Source of the DNA: Waterburya sp038259125
GTDB taxonomy: Bacteria > Cyanobacteriota > Cyanobacteriia > Cyanobacteriales > Xenococcaceae
DNA: 64,000 bases
Direction: 5' to 3'
NCBI GenBank assembly: GCA_038259125.1
Contig: JBBSPC010000002.1
Coordinates: 29,761-93,760 of the forward strand
Shown here in pieces: positions 7,791 to 15,669 of this stretch. Position 1 is the first letter of the stretch; the number at the start of each line of letters is the position of its first letter. The translations under genes and the position numbers were made by a program. The notes beneath the pieces are model-generated. The model was not told the DNA's origin. It did no database searches and worked only from the letters and a program-made list of their open reading frames with translations.

Positions 7791-9512
7791 ATGCTTGCTC
7801 AACATTTTTGGTTACTTATATTGTGGATAGTCATTGGTGCTGGTTTCCGTTTTATACATCTGGAAACCTTACCTCCTTGGACAGATGAATGTGCCACCCT
7901 TGTATTTAGTCTTGGCAATAGTTTTTATAATGTTCCTTTAAATCAATTTATCGATCTATCAACTCTGCTTGAACCTCTTCAACTCAATGGGAGTGCGGGA
8001 ATTAAAGATGTTACCAATCTTGTGCTTACCCAAAGTACTCACCCACCGCTATATTTTGTCTTAACCCATCTGTGGTTGAAGCTTTTTCCGCCTGTAGATG
8101 GGCTAGTTTCAATTTGGGCAGCTAGATCTCTGTCTGCTTTGTTAGGAGTTATGGCTATTCCTGCAATTTTCTTTTTTGCCAAGCTGGCTTTTAATTCCCT
8201 AATCGTGGCTCAGATTGCAGCAGCAATGATGGCAATTTCTCCCTTCGGAATTTTTTTGGCGTTACAAGCTCGTCACTACACCTTCATAATTTTGCTAATA
8301 ATTGCTTCACTGTCCTGTTTTATCTGCGCTTTTCGCTCAGTTAATCGGGGAGCAATTATTCCGCTTTGGCTCGTTTTAGTGTGGATTGTCATTAACTGTC
8401 TGGGAGAGGCAACTCATTACTTCTTTGTTTTGACTTTAGCATCAATGGCGATCGCCTTTATGCCCCTGATCTGGCAGCAGTTTCGCCAAGACAAGACCGT
8501 GCTTAGTACATCTCAATGGCGACGCATCTATTCTGCGGGGATGGGTTCTTTAATCGGCTGTTTGGTATGGCTACCCAGCATGATGGCAGTTCGCAATAGT
8601 TCCCCAACTGAGTGGATTTATAACAGCAATGCCAGCTCAAGATGGCTTGAGCCAATCGGACGGTTTCTTTTATGGCTGATGAGTACAGCCATTCTTCTGC
8701 CTTCATCACTATATGATTTTCCTCTCAGCGTAATTATTGTATCGGGGATAATCACGTTGATTTTCTGGCTTTGGCATTTACCGCCCCTGGTTCGCGGACT
8801 GAAATTACAGAGACAAAATGTTGCTAGTCGAGAAGCGATCGCGGCATTGAGCGGCTATTTAATAGCTGCGATCGCGCTATTTTTCTTTTTCACCTATATG
8901 TTGGGGATGGATTTGACTTTAGCAGGGCGGTTTCAATTTGTTTATTTTCCTGTAGTTATTGTCTTAATCGCTGCTGGTTTAGGTCATATTTGGAATGCTA
9001 AAAATAATACTGCTTTGAAAGAGCAATTCGCCCAGCATTTCTGGTTCAATCTCAAAAACTATTATGGCAAAAGAATAGTTTTTGTTTTTCTCATCGTGGG
9101 ATTTTTGGGTGGAGTAATTGCCAACTTAAATCTTGGCTATCTGCAAAACCATCGTCCTGATTTGGCGATCGCCAAAATTGCTGAAGGTAGCAAAGCACCT
9201 ATAGCTATAGCGACTACCTATAAACATCATGGACAAACTGGAAGAATGATTGGACTTGCGTGGGGATTAAAGAATTTGCCCAATATCAAATCTCCACAAT
9301 TTTTCTTGGCTAGGCAAGAGCTTAAAAATGCTTCTGAGGATTCTGCCACAATCTTCTCTCAGAAATTGTCTCAAATAAAGCGACCTTTAGATTTGTGGTT
9401 AATAAACTTTGATGATGATGTTGAACTTGAAACGCAAAATTGTTTTCCCGATTCTGAATATCAAGATATGGTCGGTCAATATAAATATGAGCTTTATCGC
9501 TGTCAAGATTGA
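7791..9512 (+). CDS. GT39-like membrane glycosyltransferase
   Basis: 573 aa with around a dozen predicted membrane spans. After the first span comes P-P-W-T-D-E-C (residues 28-34), matching the acidic D-E pair on the first external loop that is catalytic in the PMT/ArnT (GT-C) superfamily. R-A-A-R-S-L-type sequence W-A-A-R-S-L-S-A-L-L-G-V near 105 is also typical. Such enzymes transfer a sugar from a polyprenyl-phosphate donor on the outer face. It is divergent from the flippase (234 bp apart). The acceptor is unknown, and a hopanoid, lipid or protein acceptor are all possible. Confidence 0.82.
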   Translation: MLAQHFWLLILWIVIGAGFRFIHLETLPPWTDECATLVFSLGNSFYNVPLNQFIDLSTLLEPLQLNGSAGIKDVTNLVLTQSTHPPLYFVLTHLWLKLFPPVDGLVSIWAARSLSALLGVMAIPAIFFFAKLAFNSLIVAQIAAAMMAISPFGIFLALQARHYTFIILLIIASLSCFICAFRSVNRGAIIPLWLVLVWIVINCLGEATHYFFVLTLASMAIAFMPLIWQQFRQDKTVLSTSQWRRIYSAGMGSLIGCLVWLPSMMAVRNSSPTEWIYNSNASSRWLEPIGRFLLWLMSTAILLPSSLYDFPLSVIIVSGIITLIFWLWHLPPLVRGLKLQRQNVASREAIAALSGYLIAAIALFFFFTYMLGMDLTLAGRFQFVYFPVVIVLIAAGLGHIWNAKNNTALKEQFAQHFWFNLKNYYGKRIVFVFLIVGFLGGVIANLNLGYLQNHRPDLAIAKIAEGSKAPIAIATTYKHHGQTGRMIGLAWGLKNLPNIKSPQFFLARQELKNASEDSATIFSQKLSQIKRPLDLWLINFDDDVELETQNCFPDSEYQDMVGQYKYELYRCQD

Positions 9513-9623
9513 AAAAAGGTATTAGGAAATATAGAAAAAAAATACCATTGCAAAACAACATAATAAGTGCGATCGCAATGGCAAGAGTATATTTTAACTA
9601 TCTTCAGGTTTTAACGATAAAGC

Positions 9624-11123
9624 TTAAAATTCTGAGCTTTTAGCTGGGTTGATATCTACAGGCATCCCTGATGAACCACCACCAGATAAAATATCCGCTT
9701 CTTTGACAAAGCCACTATATGCTTCCATTCCGTGTTCGCTGATATCTAAACCACGTCTTTCTTCGTCTTCATGGACTCGAATACCAATAGTTACCTTCAG
9801 CAGAGTCCAAACAATGGCACTAAAGACTACAGTAAAGGCACCAATAGCTACAATCCCGATAATTTGCGTAACAATATTCGCTGTACCAAAAATACCGACT
9901 GCTAGAGTTCCCCAAATACCACAGACTAGGTGAACAGAAGTTGCACCCACAGGATCGTCAATCTTGATACTGTCAAAGAAAGCAACAGAGAAAACGACGA
10001 TAATACCAGCGATCGCGCCAATGATTATAGCCGATAAAAGGCTAACATCATCACAACCAGCAGTAATACTGACCAAACCAGCTAAAATACCGTTGATGAT
10101 CATCGATAAATCTGGTTTACCATCTTTGAGCCAGGAGGTGAAAGTAGCCGTTAAACCACCTGCTGCTGCTGCTAAGTTGGTAGTCACAGCAATATAGGCA
10201 ACATTACCATCTGCTGCTAATTCTGAACCAGGATTAAAACCAAACCAGCCAATCCAGAGGATCAAACAACCCAGAGTAGCAAAACCCATGTTGTGACCAG
10301 GGATCGCGCCTATTCTACCGTTTTGGTATTTACCCAATCTTGGTCCTAAGATTGCTGCACCGACTAAAGCAGCCCATCCACCAACGGAGTGAACCATAGT
10401 AGAACCCGCAAAGTCATGAAATGCGAGGGCGCCATCTGCGCCACTATTCAACCAGCCACCGTCCCAAACCCAGTGTCCAGTAACAGCATAGGAAATAGCT
10501 ACTAATAAAGCACTAAAGATTAGGAAAGCACCAAACTTGATTCTCTCTGCTACTGCACCAGAAACAATGGTTGCTGCTGTGGCTGCAAAAGCTACCTGAA
10601 ACAAGAAAGAAACTGTTTCGGGAACTGCTGCGGGATAGGGATCGTTACCATAAGGAACAGAATCGCCATTAAAGAAAAATCCTTGCAAACCAATAAAAGG
10701 ATTGCCTTCGCCGTACATAAAAGCATAACCTACTGCCCAGTACGCCAAAGTTGCGATCGCAAAAACGATTAAGTTTTTCGCCAGGATATTAACCGCATTT
10801 TTCTGGCGACAAAATCCTGTTTCTAACAGAGCAAATCCAGCATTCATAAAGATTACTAGAATAGCACTTGCTAGAATAAAAATAGTATTGACAACAACTA
10901 TTAGTTGCGCAAGATCTGTAGGAGGTTCCAATCCTTGAGCTGAAGCTGCCGTATTCCAAACGATAACAATAATCGCTGCTAGGGGAATACAGATAAACCA
11001 CGCAGGGGAAAAAGATTTAAATATTGTTCTCAAGGGTTTTGGAACTAAGTTTCTCACCTGTGTTCCTATTTTGTCATTTTCATGTCCAAGAGATCTATTT
11101 GTTTTTAAGAATTTAGAATTCAT
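9624..11123 (-). CDS. amt: ammonium transporter Amt
   Basis: 499 aa. An N-terminal hydrophobic signal near 42-62 is followed by the Amt fold of 11 spans. Recognisable family segments are N-A-G-F-A-L-L-E-T-G-F-C-R near 97, D-F-A-G-S-T-M-V-H-S-V-G-G near 237 (containing the first pore His) and L-V-C-G-I-W-G-T near 398 (following the second, S-V-H). It takes up ammonium at low external levels. An NtcA box lies about 90 bp upstream, and glutamine synthetase III follows the same direction upstream, so uptake and assimilation are neighbours. The start is the longest frame; a later start trimming about 30 residues is possible. Confidence 0.96.
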   Translation of the reverse strand: MNSKFLKTNRSLGHENDKIGTQVRNLVPKPLRTIFKSFSPAWFICIPLAAIIVIVWNTAASAQGLEPPTDLAQLIVVVNTIFILASAILVIFMNAGFALLETGFCRQKNAVNILAKNLIVFAIATLAYWAVGYAFMYGEGNPFIGLQGFFFNGDSVPYGNDPYPAAVPETVSFLFQVAFAATAATIVSGAVAERIKFGAFLIFSALLVAISYAVTGHWVWDGGWLNSGADGALAFHDFAGSTMVHSVGGWAALVGAAILGPRLGKYQNGRIGAIPGHNMGFATLGCLILWIGWFGFNPGSELAADGNVAYIAVTTNLAAAAGGLTATFTSWLKDGKPDLSMIINGILAGLVSITAGCDDVSLLSAIIIGAIAGIIVVFSVAFFDSIKIDDPVGATSVHLVCGIWGTLAVGIFGTANIVTQIIGIVAIGAFTVVFSAIVWTLLKVTIGIRVHEDEERRGLDISEHGMEAYSGFVKEADILSGGGSSGMPVDINPAKSSEF

Positions 11124-11173
11124 CTACACTTCAATTAATTTAGAAAATATATTTAGTTTGTCTAAATTTGCAA

Positions 11174-11229
11174 ACTATAATTTGTTTAGTTTGTGATTTT
11201 TTTCTTTCTATTGCCGTATTCGTTAATAC
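11174..11229 (-). promoter_or_regulatory. NtcA box and possible -10 for amt
   Basis: A perfect GTA-N8-TAC palindrome lies at 11216-11229. On the minus strand the best TAN3T hexamer, TATAGT, lies at 11179-11174, 36 bp beyond the box rather than the usual 22 or so, which would place NtcA near -55. The box is clear; the promoter spacing is not canonical. Confidence 0.55.
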
Positions 11230-11366
11230 AGTTTTATTTTTCTTTTTAAATATATAATCTTAAACTTTTGCTCGATATTAAATTTTATAACTGAATTAAA
11301 ATATTTTATTTAACTATTTTTTTCTGTTGCTGTGATCATCGATCAAAATCTAGTCTTTAAGAATAT

Positions 11367-11549
11367 ACGTCTCATGTGGATTAACTTCGTTCAGATTTAT
11401 TGGTTTTCAGCTTTTAGCTACTACAACATAATGCAAAATTCAAGTTGTTTAGCTGCGTAAACCGCAATCAAAATCTGAAAATTAGTTTTTTGTACCTAAA
11501 ACCAAGCATAAGTGTAAGTTTAAAGTAATTTTTGATTCACATTAGGCGT
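11367..11549. mobile_element. 183-bp MITE-like element with 5-bp target duplication
   Basis: Ends ACGTCTCATGTGGATT (11367-11382) and the inverted copy of ACGCCTAATGTGAATC (11534-11549), 12/16 paired. AATAT is repeated directly at 11362-11366 and 11550-11554. The ends match those of the element at 59513-59808, but the interior is different and AT-rich. It separates the amt promoter from the glnN terminator. No open frame is seen. Confidence 0.65.
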
Positions 11550-11554
11550 AATAT

Positions 11555-11584
11555 ATAAAAAAACCGTTCTCCAAGGAACGGTTT
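11555..11584 (-). terminator. Rho-independent terminator of glnN
   Basis: Nine-bp perfect stem AAACCGTTC/GAACGGTTT with a 6-nt loop (11561-11584), followed on the minus strand by a run of seven T. It lies about 105 bp after the glnN stop. Confidence 0.85.
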
Positions 11585-11690
11585 GTCAAGTAATTTAGAC
11601 CTGAGTTACAAAAAGTTAATGTTTAATTACTAGACCTTTTACTTTTTACCTCTTAGTTATGTGTAATTAACAACGATTTGTATAACAACC

Positions 11691-13865
11691 CTACTTAATA
11701 AATAACATTTCTTGGTAAGTAGGTAGAGGCCACAGATCATCAGCTACTTCAGCTTCTAAAGCATCAACATCTGTTCTGACATCATCCATCATCGGACGAA
11801 TTGTAGTAGCACAATATTTCATGTGTTCTTCAGTATTGCCAAAGTCTTCTTTTTCTAAAGCCGAACTTAACTTAGTCACTTTAGACATCATGGAGTTAGT
11901 CAACTCCGCAACTTTTTTAATATTGTCTGGAGCGAGACTAATGCCCATCTCTTCTAAACCTGCCACAGTACCAGCAATGTCAGCTAAATGTCTCATGGCA
12001 GCAGGATAAATACTGGTTTTTGCCATGTCTATCACTAGCTTGGCTTCAACTTCGATAGAGAGAACATACTGCTCAGAATACACTTCATAGCGACTTTCTA
12101 ATTCCACAGGGGACAAAACTCCTGTGCTTTCAAATAGCTCTTCAATATATTTTTCTTTTAAGCAAGGAAGAGCATCAGCAGTAGTAGGTAAATTAGCCAA
12201 ACCTCTTTCTTCTACTGCCATTTTGTGCCATTCGGCAGAGTAGCCGTCGCCACCAAAAATAATTGCACTGTGTTTTTGCATTATTTCTTTGAGGACAGTC
12301 AGAATAGCAGCGTTTTGATCTGTTCCTTTTTCTAGTTCACTTTCTAGAAGATCCCCTATAAAGTTAAGCGAATCTGCCAGCATAGTATTAAGAGCAATTA
12401 ATGGTCCTGAAACAGACTGACCAGAGCCAACTGCACGAAACTCAAAACGGTTGCCAGTAAAGGCAAAAGGAGAAGTTCTATTGCGATCGCCCGCATCTTT
12501 AGATAGAGGTGGTAAAGTATCTACCCCAATCTGCATTACTCCTTTATGACTATAATTATTGCTCATATCACCTTTGGCAATTTGGTTAAATAAAGTCTCT
12601 AATTGAGAACCTAAGTAAACCGACATGATTGCTGGCGGTGCTTCATTTGCGCCCAAACGATGATCGTTGCTTGCGTTGGCAATTACAGCCCGCATCAAAG
12701 GAGCATATTTGTGTACCCCACGAATTACCGCAGCACAGAAAACCAAAAACTGTGCATTTTCATGGGGAGAATCACCAGGATCTAATAAGTTACCTTGAGT
12801 TTCATTACCTACAGACCAGTTGACGTGCTTACCAGAACCATTGATACCTGCAAAAGGTTTTTCGTGCAGTAAACAGACAAAACCATGCTTTTTAGCAGTC
12901 TGACGCAACAATGTCATAGTTAACTGTTGATGGTCAGAAGCTACGTTGGCTGCTTCAAAAAAGGGTGCGATTTCAAACTGTCCCGGTGCTACTTCGTTGT
13001 GTCTGGTTTTAGCAGGGATGCCTAAACGATACATTTTCTTTTCTACATCCTGCATAAATACCTGCACTCGCTCAGGAATTGCGCCAAAATAGTGATCGTC
13101 AAACTGCTGACCTTTAGCAGGTGGCTTGCCAAATAAGGTTCTTCCAGCTAATAATAAGTCTGGACGACTATTGGCAAAGTGAGCATCTACTAAGAAATAT
13201 TCTTGCTCTGCCCCACAGCTAGAATTAACAGGAGCTACATCACTATGCCCTAGTAATTTAAGTACTTTAGTTGCTGCTTTATTCATGGCGCCAATAGAAC
13301 GCAATAAAGGAGTTTTCTTATCTAAAGCCTCTCCAGTCCAAGAGATAAATACAGTGGGAATGCAAAGAGTCACACCATTATCTGTTTCCATTAGATAAGC
13401 AGGACTAGTTACGTCCCAGGCTGTATAGCCTCTAGCTTCAAAGGTAGAGCGAATACCACCATTAGGAAAAGACGAACCATCGGGTTCACCCTGTACTAAT
13501 AGCTTGCCTGCAAATTCGGAAATCGCGCTGCCATCACTTTGAACAGATATAAATCCATCATGCTTTTCGGCGGTGGCATTAGTCATCGGATAAAAAACAT
13601 GGGCATAGTAGGACGCACCTTTGGAAATAGCCCAGTCTTTCATTGCCGATGCCACCATATCAGAAATGGAAACGTCTAGTTGTTCTCCTGCTTGAATTGT
13701 TTTTTTAAGAGATTTAAAAACGCCTTTAGGTAAGCACTGTTTCATTTTGCTTAAGCTAAAAACGTCTGCTGCCCAAATATCTTCTAAACGGCTAGGGGGT
13801 TCAGCAAAAATTGGTTCGCGATCAGTAATTTGATAGATTGCTTGCGTGCGAGATTCGTATCCCAT
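11691..13865 (-). CDS. glnN: type III glutamine synthetase GlnN
   Basis: 724 aa, the length of the GSIII class, far above the 470 aa of GSI. It makes glutamine from glutamate, ammonium and ATP in the cytoplasm. GSIII marks seen: the V-F-I-S-W-T-G-E-A-L-D-K-K-T-P-L-L-R-S segment, C-G-A-E-Q-E-Y-F near 220, K-T-R-H-N-E-V-A-P-G-Q-F-E near 285 and N-G-S-G-K-H-V-N-W-S near 345. A canonical NtcA promoter lies 77 bp upstream and a terminator follows, so it is a single-gene unit induced on nitrogen starvation. The usual GSI (glnA) is not in this window. Confidence 0.96.
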   Translation of the reverse strand: MGYESRTQAIYQITDREPIFAEPPSRLEDIWAADVFSLSKMKQCLPKGVFKSLKKTIQAGEQLDVSISDMVASAMKDWAISKGASYYAHVFYPMTNATAEKHDGFISVQSDGSAISEFAGKLLVQGEPDGSSFPNGGIRSTFEARGYTAWDVTSPAYLMETDNGVTLCIPTVFISWTGEALDKKTPLLRSIGAMNKAATKVLKLLGHSDVAPVNSSCGAEQEYFLVDAHFANSRPDLLLAGRTLFGKPPAKGQQFDDHYFGAIPERVQVFMQDVEKKMYRLGIPAKTRHNEVAPGQFEIAPFFEAANVASDHQQLTMTLLRQTAKKHGFVCLLHEKPFAGINGSGKHVNWSVGNETQGNLLDPGDSPHENAQFLVFCAAVIRGVHKYAPLMRAVIANASNDHRLGANEAPPAIMSVYLGSQLETLFNQIAKGDMSNNYSHKGVMQIGVDTLPPLSKDAGDRNRTSPFAFTGNRFEFRAVGSGQSVSGPLIALNTMLADSLNFIGDLLESELEKGTDQNAAILTVLKEIMQKHSAIIFGGDGYSAEWHKMAVEERGLANLPTTADALPCLKEKYIEELFESTGVLSPVELESRYEVYSEQYVLSIEVEAKLVIDMAKTSIYPAAMRHLADIAGTVAGLEEMGISLAPDNIKKVAELTNSMMSKVTKLSSALEKEDFGNTEEHMKYCATTIRPMMDDVRTDVDALEAEVADDLWPLPTYQEMLFIK

Positions 13866-13912
13866 GACAGTTTTATTTTCTAAAAATATGTGTATGTGTT
13901 TTAGTTCAATTG

Positions 13913-13955
13913 ATCGTATCCTGAGAGAGATCTAACAAATTGTAAAATTGACTAC
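13913..13955 (-). promoter_or_regulatory. NtcA-activated promoter of glnN
   Basis: A perfect GTA-N8-TAC box at 13942-13955 is followed on the minus strand, 23 bp later, by TACGAT (13918-13913), which fits the TAN3T -10 box. This box/spacer/-10 layout is the textbook class II NtcA promoter of cyanobacteria. Transcription should begin near 13906, about 40 bp before the ATG. Confidence 0.85.
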
Positions 13956-14243
13956 AGAATTTGCGTTAGCTCTTTAAATTATTAAAAACTTTTATATTTG
14001 GGTTTCTAGGCGATCGCTACATGCGGCTGAATCGCTTTTTGAATAGCAGACTTTTTAGTTTAATACCTTATTCATTAATTGATAAAAGATATAATCAATA
14101 AAGATGTCAAAATTTGAAGCTAGTAACTGTAGTCGTCGCTACTTGTGAGATTATTGGTAGATGTAGCTTATGACATAGCTTATAAAAGAAGCTAATCTTA
14201 CTAGCCAAAATTTAAAAATTGCTGTTGGGAGAAATCAAGAAAA

Positions 14244-14753
14244 ATGCGTGACGCAGTTACCAACCTAATAAAAAATTACGACATTTCAGGTCGTTATTTA
14301 GACCGTAATGCTATGGATAGTCTGCAAGACTACTTTACTTCTGGAATAGCCAGAGTAGCCGTAGCTACAATGATCAGTGGTAATGCTGCCACGATTGTAC
14401 GAGGGGCAGGACTTAAACTGTTTGAAGAAGTTCCTGAATTGCTCAGTCCTGGTGGCTATGCCTACACGACTCGTCGTTATTCCGCTTGCTTACGAGATAT
14501 GGACTATTATCTACGCTATGCTAGCTATGCTTTAGTAGCTGGTAGTATGGATGTTCTAGACGAGAGAGTATTGCAGGGTTTACGGGAGACCTATAATTCT
14601 TTAGGTGTGCCTATTGGACCTACTGTGGTAGGAATCAAAATTATGAGCGATATGCTCAAAGAAATGGCATCAGAAGCAGGAATTGAGAATACTAGCTTTA
14701 TCGACGAGCCGTTTGAATATATGAATAGTCAACTCAGCGAAGTTTCGGTTTAA
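14244..14753 (+). CDS. apcF: allophycocyanin beta-18 subunit ApcF
   Basis: 169 aa, exact family length. ApcF replaces one beta subunit in the terminal-emitter trimers of the phycobilisome core and helps hand energy to photosystem II. It starts M-R-D-A-V-T and ends S-E-V-S-V as ApcF does, and has the bilin-binding Cys82 in Y-S-A-C-L-R-D-M-D-Y-Y. Position 72, the Asn methylated by CpcM in beta-type phycobiliproteins, is Tyr here (P-G-G-Y-A-Y). It is monocistronic, with a ribosome site G-G-A-G 12 bp before ATG and a terminator at 14999-15034. Confidence 0.92.
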   Translation: MRDAVTNLIKNYDISGRYLDRNAMDSLQDYFTSGIARVAVATMISGNAATIVRGAGLKLFEEVPELLSPGGYAYTTRRYSACLRDMDYYLRYASYALVAGSMDVLDERVLQGLRETYNSLGVPIGPTVVGIKIMSDMLKEMASEAGIENTSFIDEPFEYMNSQLSEVSV

Positions 14754-14756
14754 AAA

Positions 14757-14940
14757 GCGTCGAGAAAGGTGTACCCACCGCATCTGCCCGCGTCGGCAGA
14801 AAGGACTTGTCCGCATCTAGACGCGCCCTCAGCAATAACCTCAACGGAACGGTTTTGCGAGACAGTTCGTTGGCGGGGTTCCCCCGCCAACGAACTGTCA
14901 AGGGTGCTTCGCAAGAGAATGCTCGACAAGACAGCTGTTA
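14757..14940. repeat. GC-rich mosaic repeat with an 18-bp perfect hairpin
   Basis: It directly follows the apcF stop. The left part carries GTGTACCCACCGCAT and ACTTGTCCGCATCTAG, seen in part at 29458 and, inverted, at 52930. The right part contains an 18-bp perfect stem (14861-14878 with 14882-14899) around a 3-nt loop, then a G-A-A-T-G-C-T-C-G-A-C tail as at 44368. No T-run follows the hairpin, so it is not a standard terminator. Short frames across it are artefacts of the repeat. Confidence 0.65.
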
Positions 14941-14998
14941 GCCTGAATTGAAAAATATATATTGCCAAGCGATCGCTTGAAAACAATTAAAAATTTAG

Positions 14999-15034
14999 TC
15001 GCCCTTATGATAATTATTTTAAGGGCGATTTTTT
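14999..15034 (+). terminator. Rho-independent terminator of apcF
   Basis: Nine-bp stem TCGCCCTTA (14999-15007) with TAAGGGCGA (15020-15028), 12-nt loop, then six T. It lies beyond the GC-rich repeat, so the repeat is probably transcribed with apcF. Confidence 0.88.
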
Positions 15035-15139
15035 GTGTAATGAATCTTATCAATAGTTTTAATAATTCTTATTCCCAGAATTTTGTACGGTAACCCACAC
15101 TAACCAAACCGTTGCCAGAGGTAACGTACATTCGCTAAA

Positions 15140-15166
15140 TTAGCAGTCGGAAGGTGAGAGTGCTAA
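15140..15166. promoter_or_regulatory. CIRCE operator of groESL
   Basis: TTAGCAGTC-N9-GAGTGCTAA, one base away from the consensus TTAGCACTC-N9-GAGTGCTAA bound by the HrcA repressor. It lies 74 bp before the groS start, as in other cyanobacterial groESL operons. Confidence 0.92.
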
Positions 15167-15240
15167 TTTAATAAAAGGTAATCTCTAAACCAAAAAATAT
15201 TACTCACAACTAAGCATTTTAGTTATCTGGAGAATTTCGC

Positions 15241-15555
15241 ATGGCAGCTATTAGCATTAACGTTACAACTGTAAAACCCTTAGGCGATCGCGTATTTATC
15301 AAAGTCAGTGCAGCCGAAGAACAAACTGCTGGCGGTATTATTTTACCCGATGCAGCTAAAGAAAAACCTCAAGTTGGCGAGGTAGTTGGCGTAGGTCCTG
15401 GCAAACCAAAAGATGATGGCGACGGTCACGTACCTTTAGAAGTAAAAGTTGGCGATAAAGTTCTTTACTCTAAATATGCTGGTACTGATATCAAGCTAGG
15501 CGGTGAAGATTATGTGTTGCTATCTGAAAAAGATATATTAGCAGCAGTTGCTTAA
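15241..15555 (+). CDS. groS: co-chaperonin GroES
   Basis: 104 aa. It is the heptameric lid of the GroEL folding chamber in the cytoplasm. The mobile loop (E-E-Q-T-A-G-G-I-I-L-P-D-A-A) is at about 26-39, the roof loop and C-terminal strand L-L-S-E-K-D-I-L-A-A-V are intact. A ribosome site G-G-A-G lies 9 bp before the ATG. It forms an operon with groL, 114 bp downstream, under the CIRCE element. Confidence 0.97.
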   Translation: MAAISINVTTVKPLGDRVFIKVSAAEEQTAGGIILPDAAKEKPQVGEVVGVGPGKPKDDGDGHVPLEVKVGDKVLYSKYAGTDIKLGGEDYVLLSEKDILAAVA

Positions 15556-15669
15556 CTTATTGGTCGCTTACCAATAAGCAATAACTATTGACAATAATCA
15601 AGACCGATCTTTACAGCATCAATTTAATTTATTCCTCGTTCATCACTTCATTAAAGGCAACCTAGTTTT

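Noticed and set aside
9649..10197. Plus-strand open frames opposite amt
   Set aside because: Shadow frames of amt; low-complexity Pro/Ile/Lys-rich translations with no start signals.
14750..14986. Open frames on both strands after apcF
   Set aside because: They result from the near-palindromic GC-rich repeat, which lacks stops in several frames.
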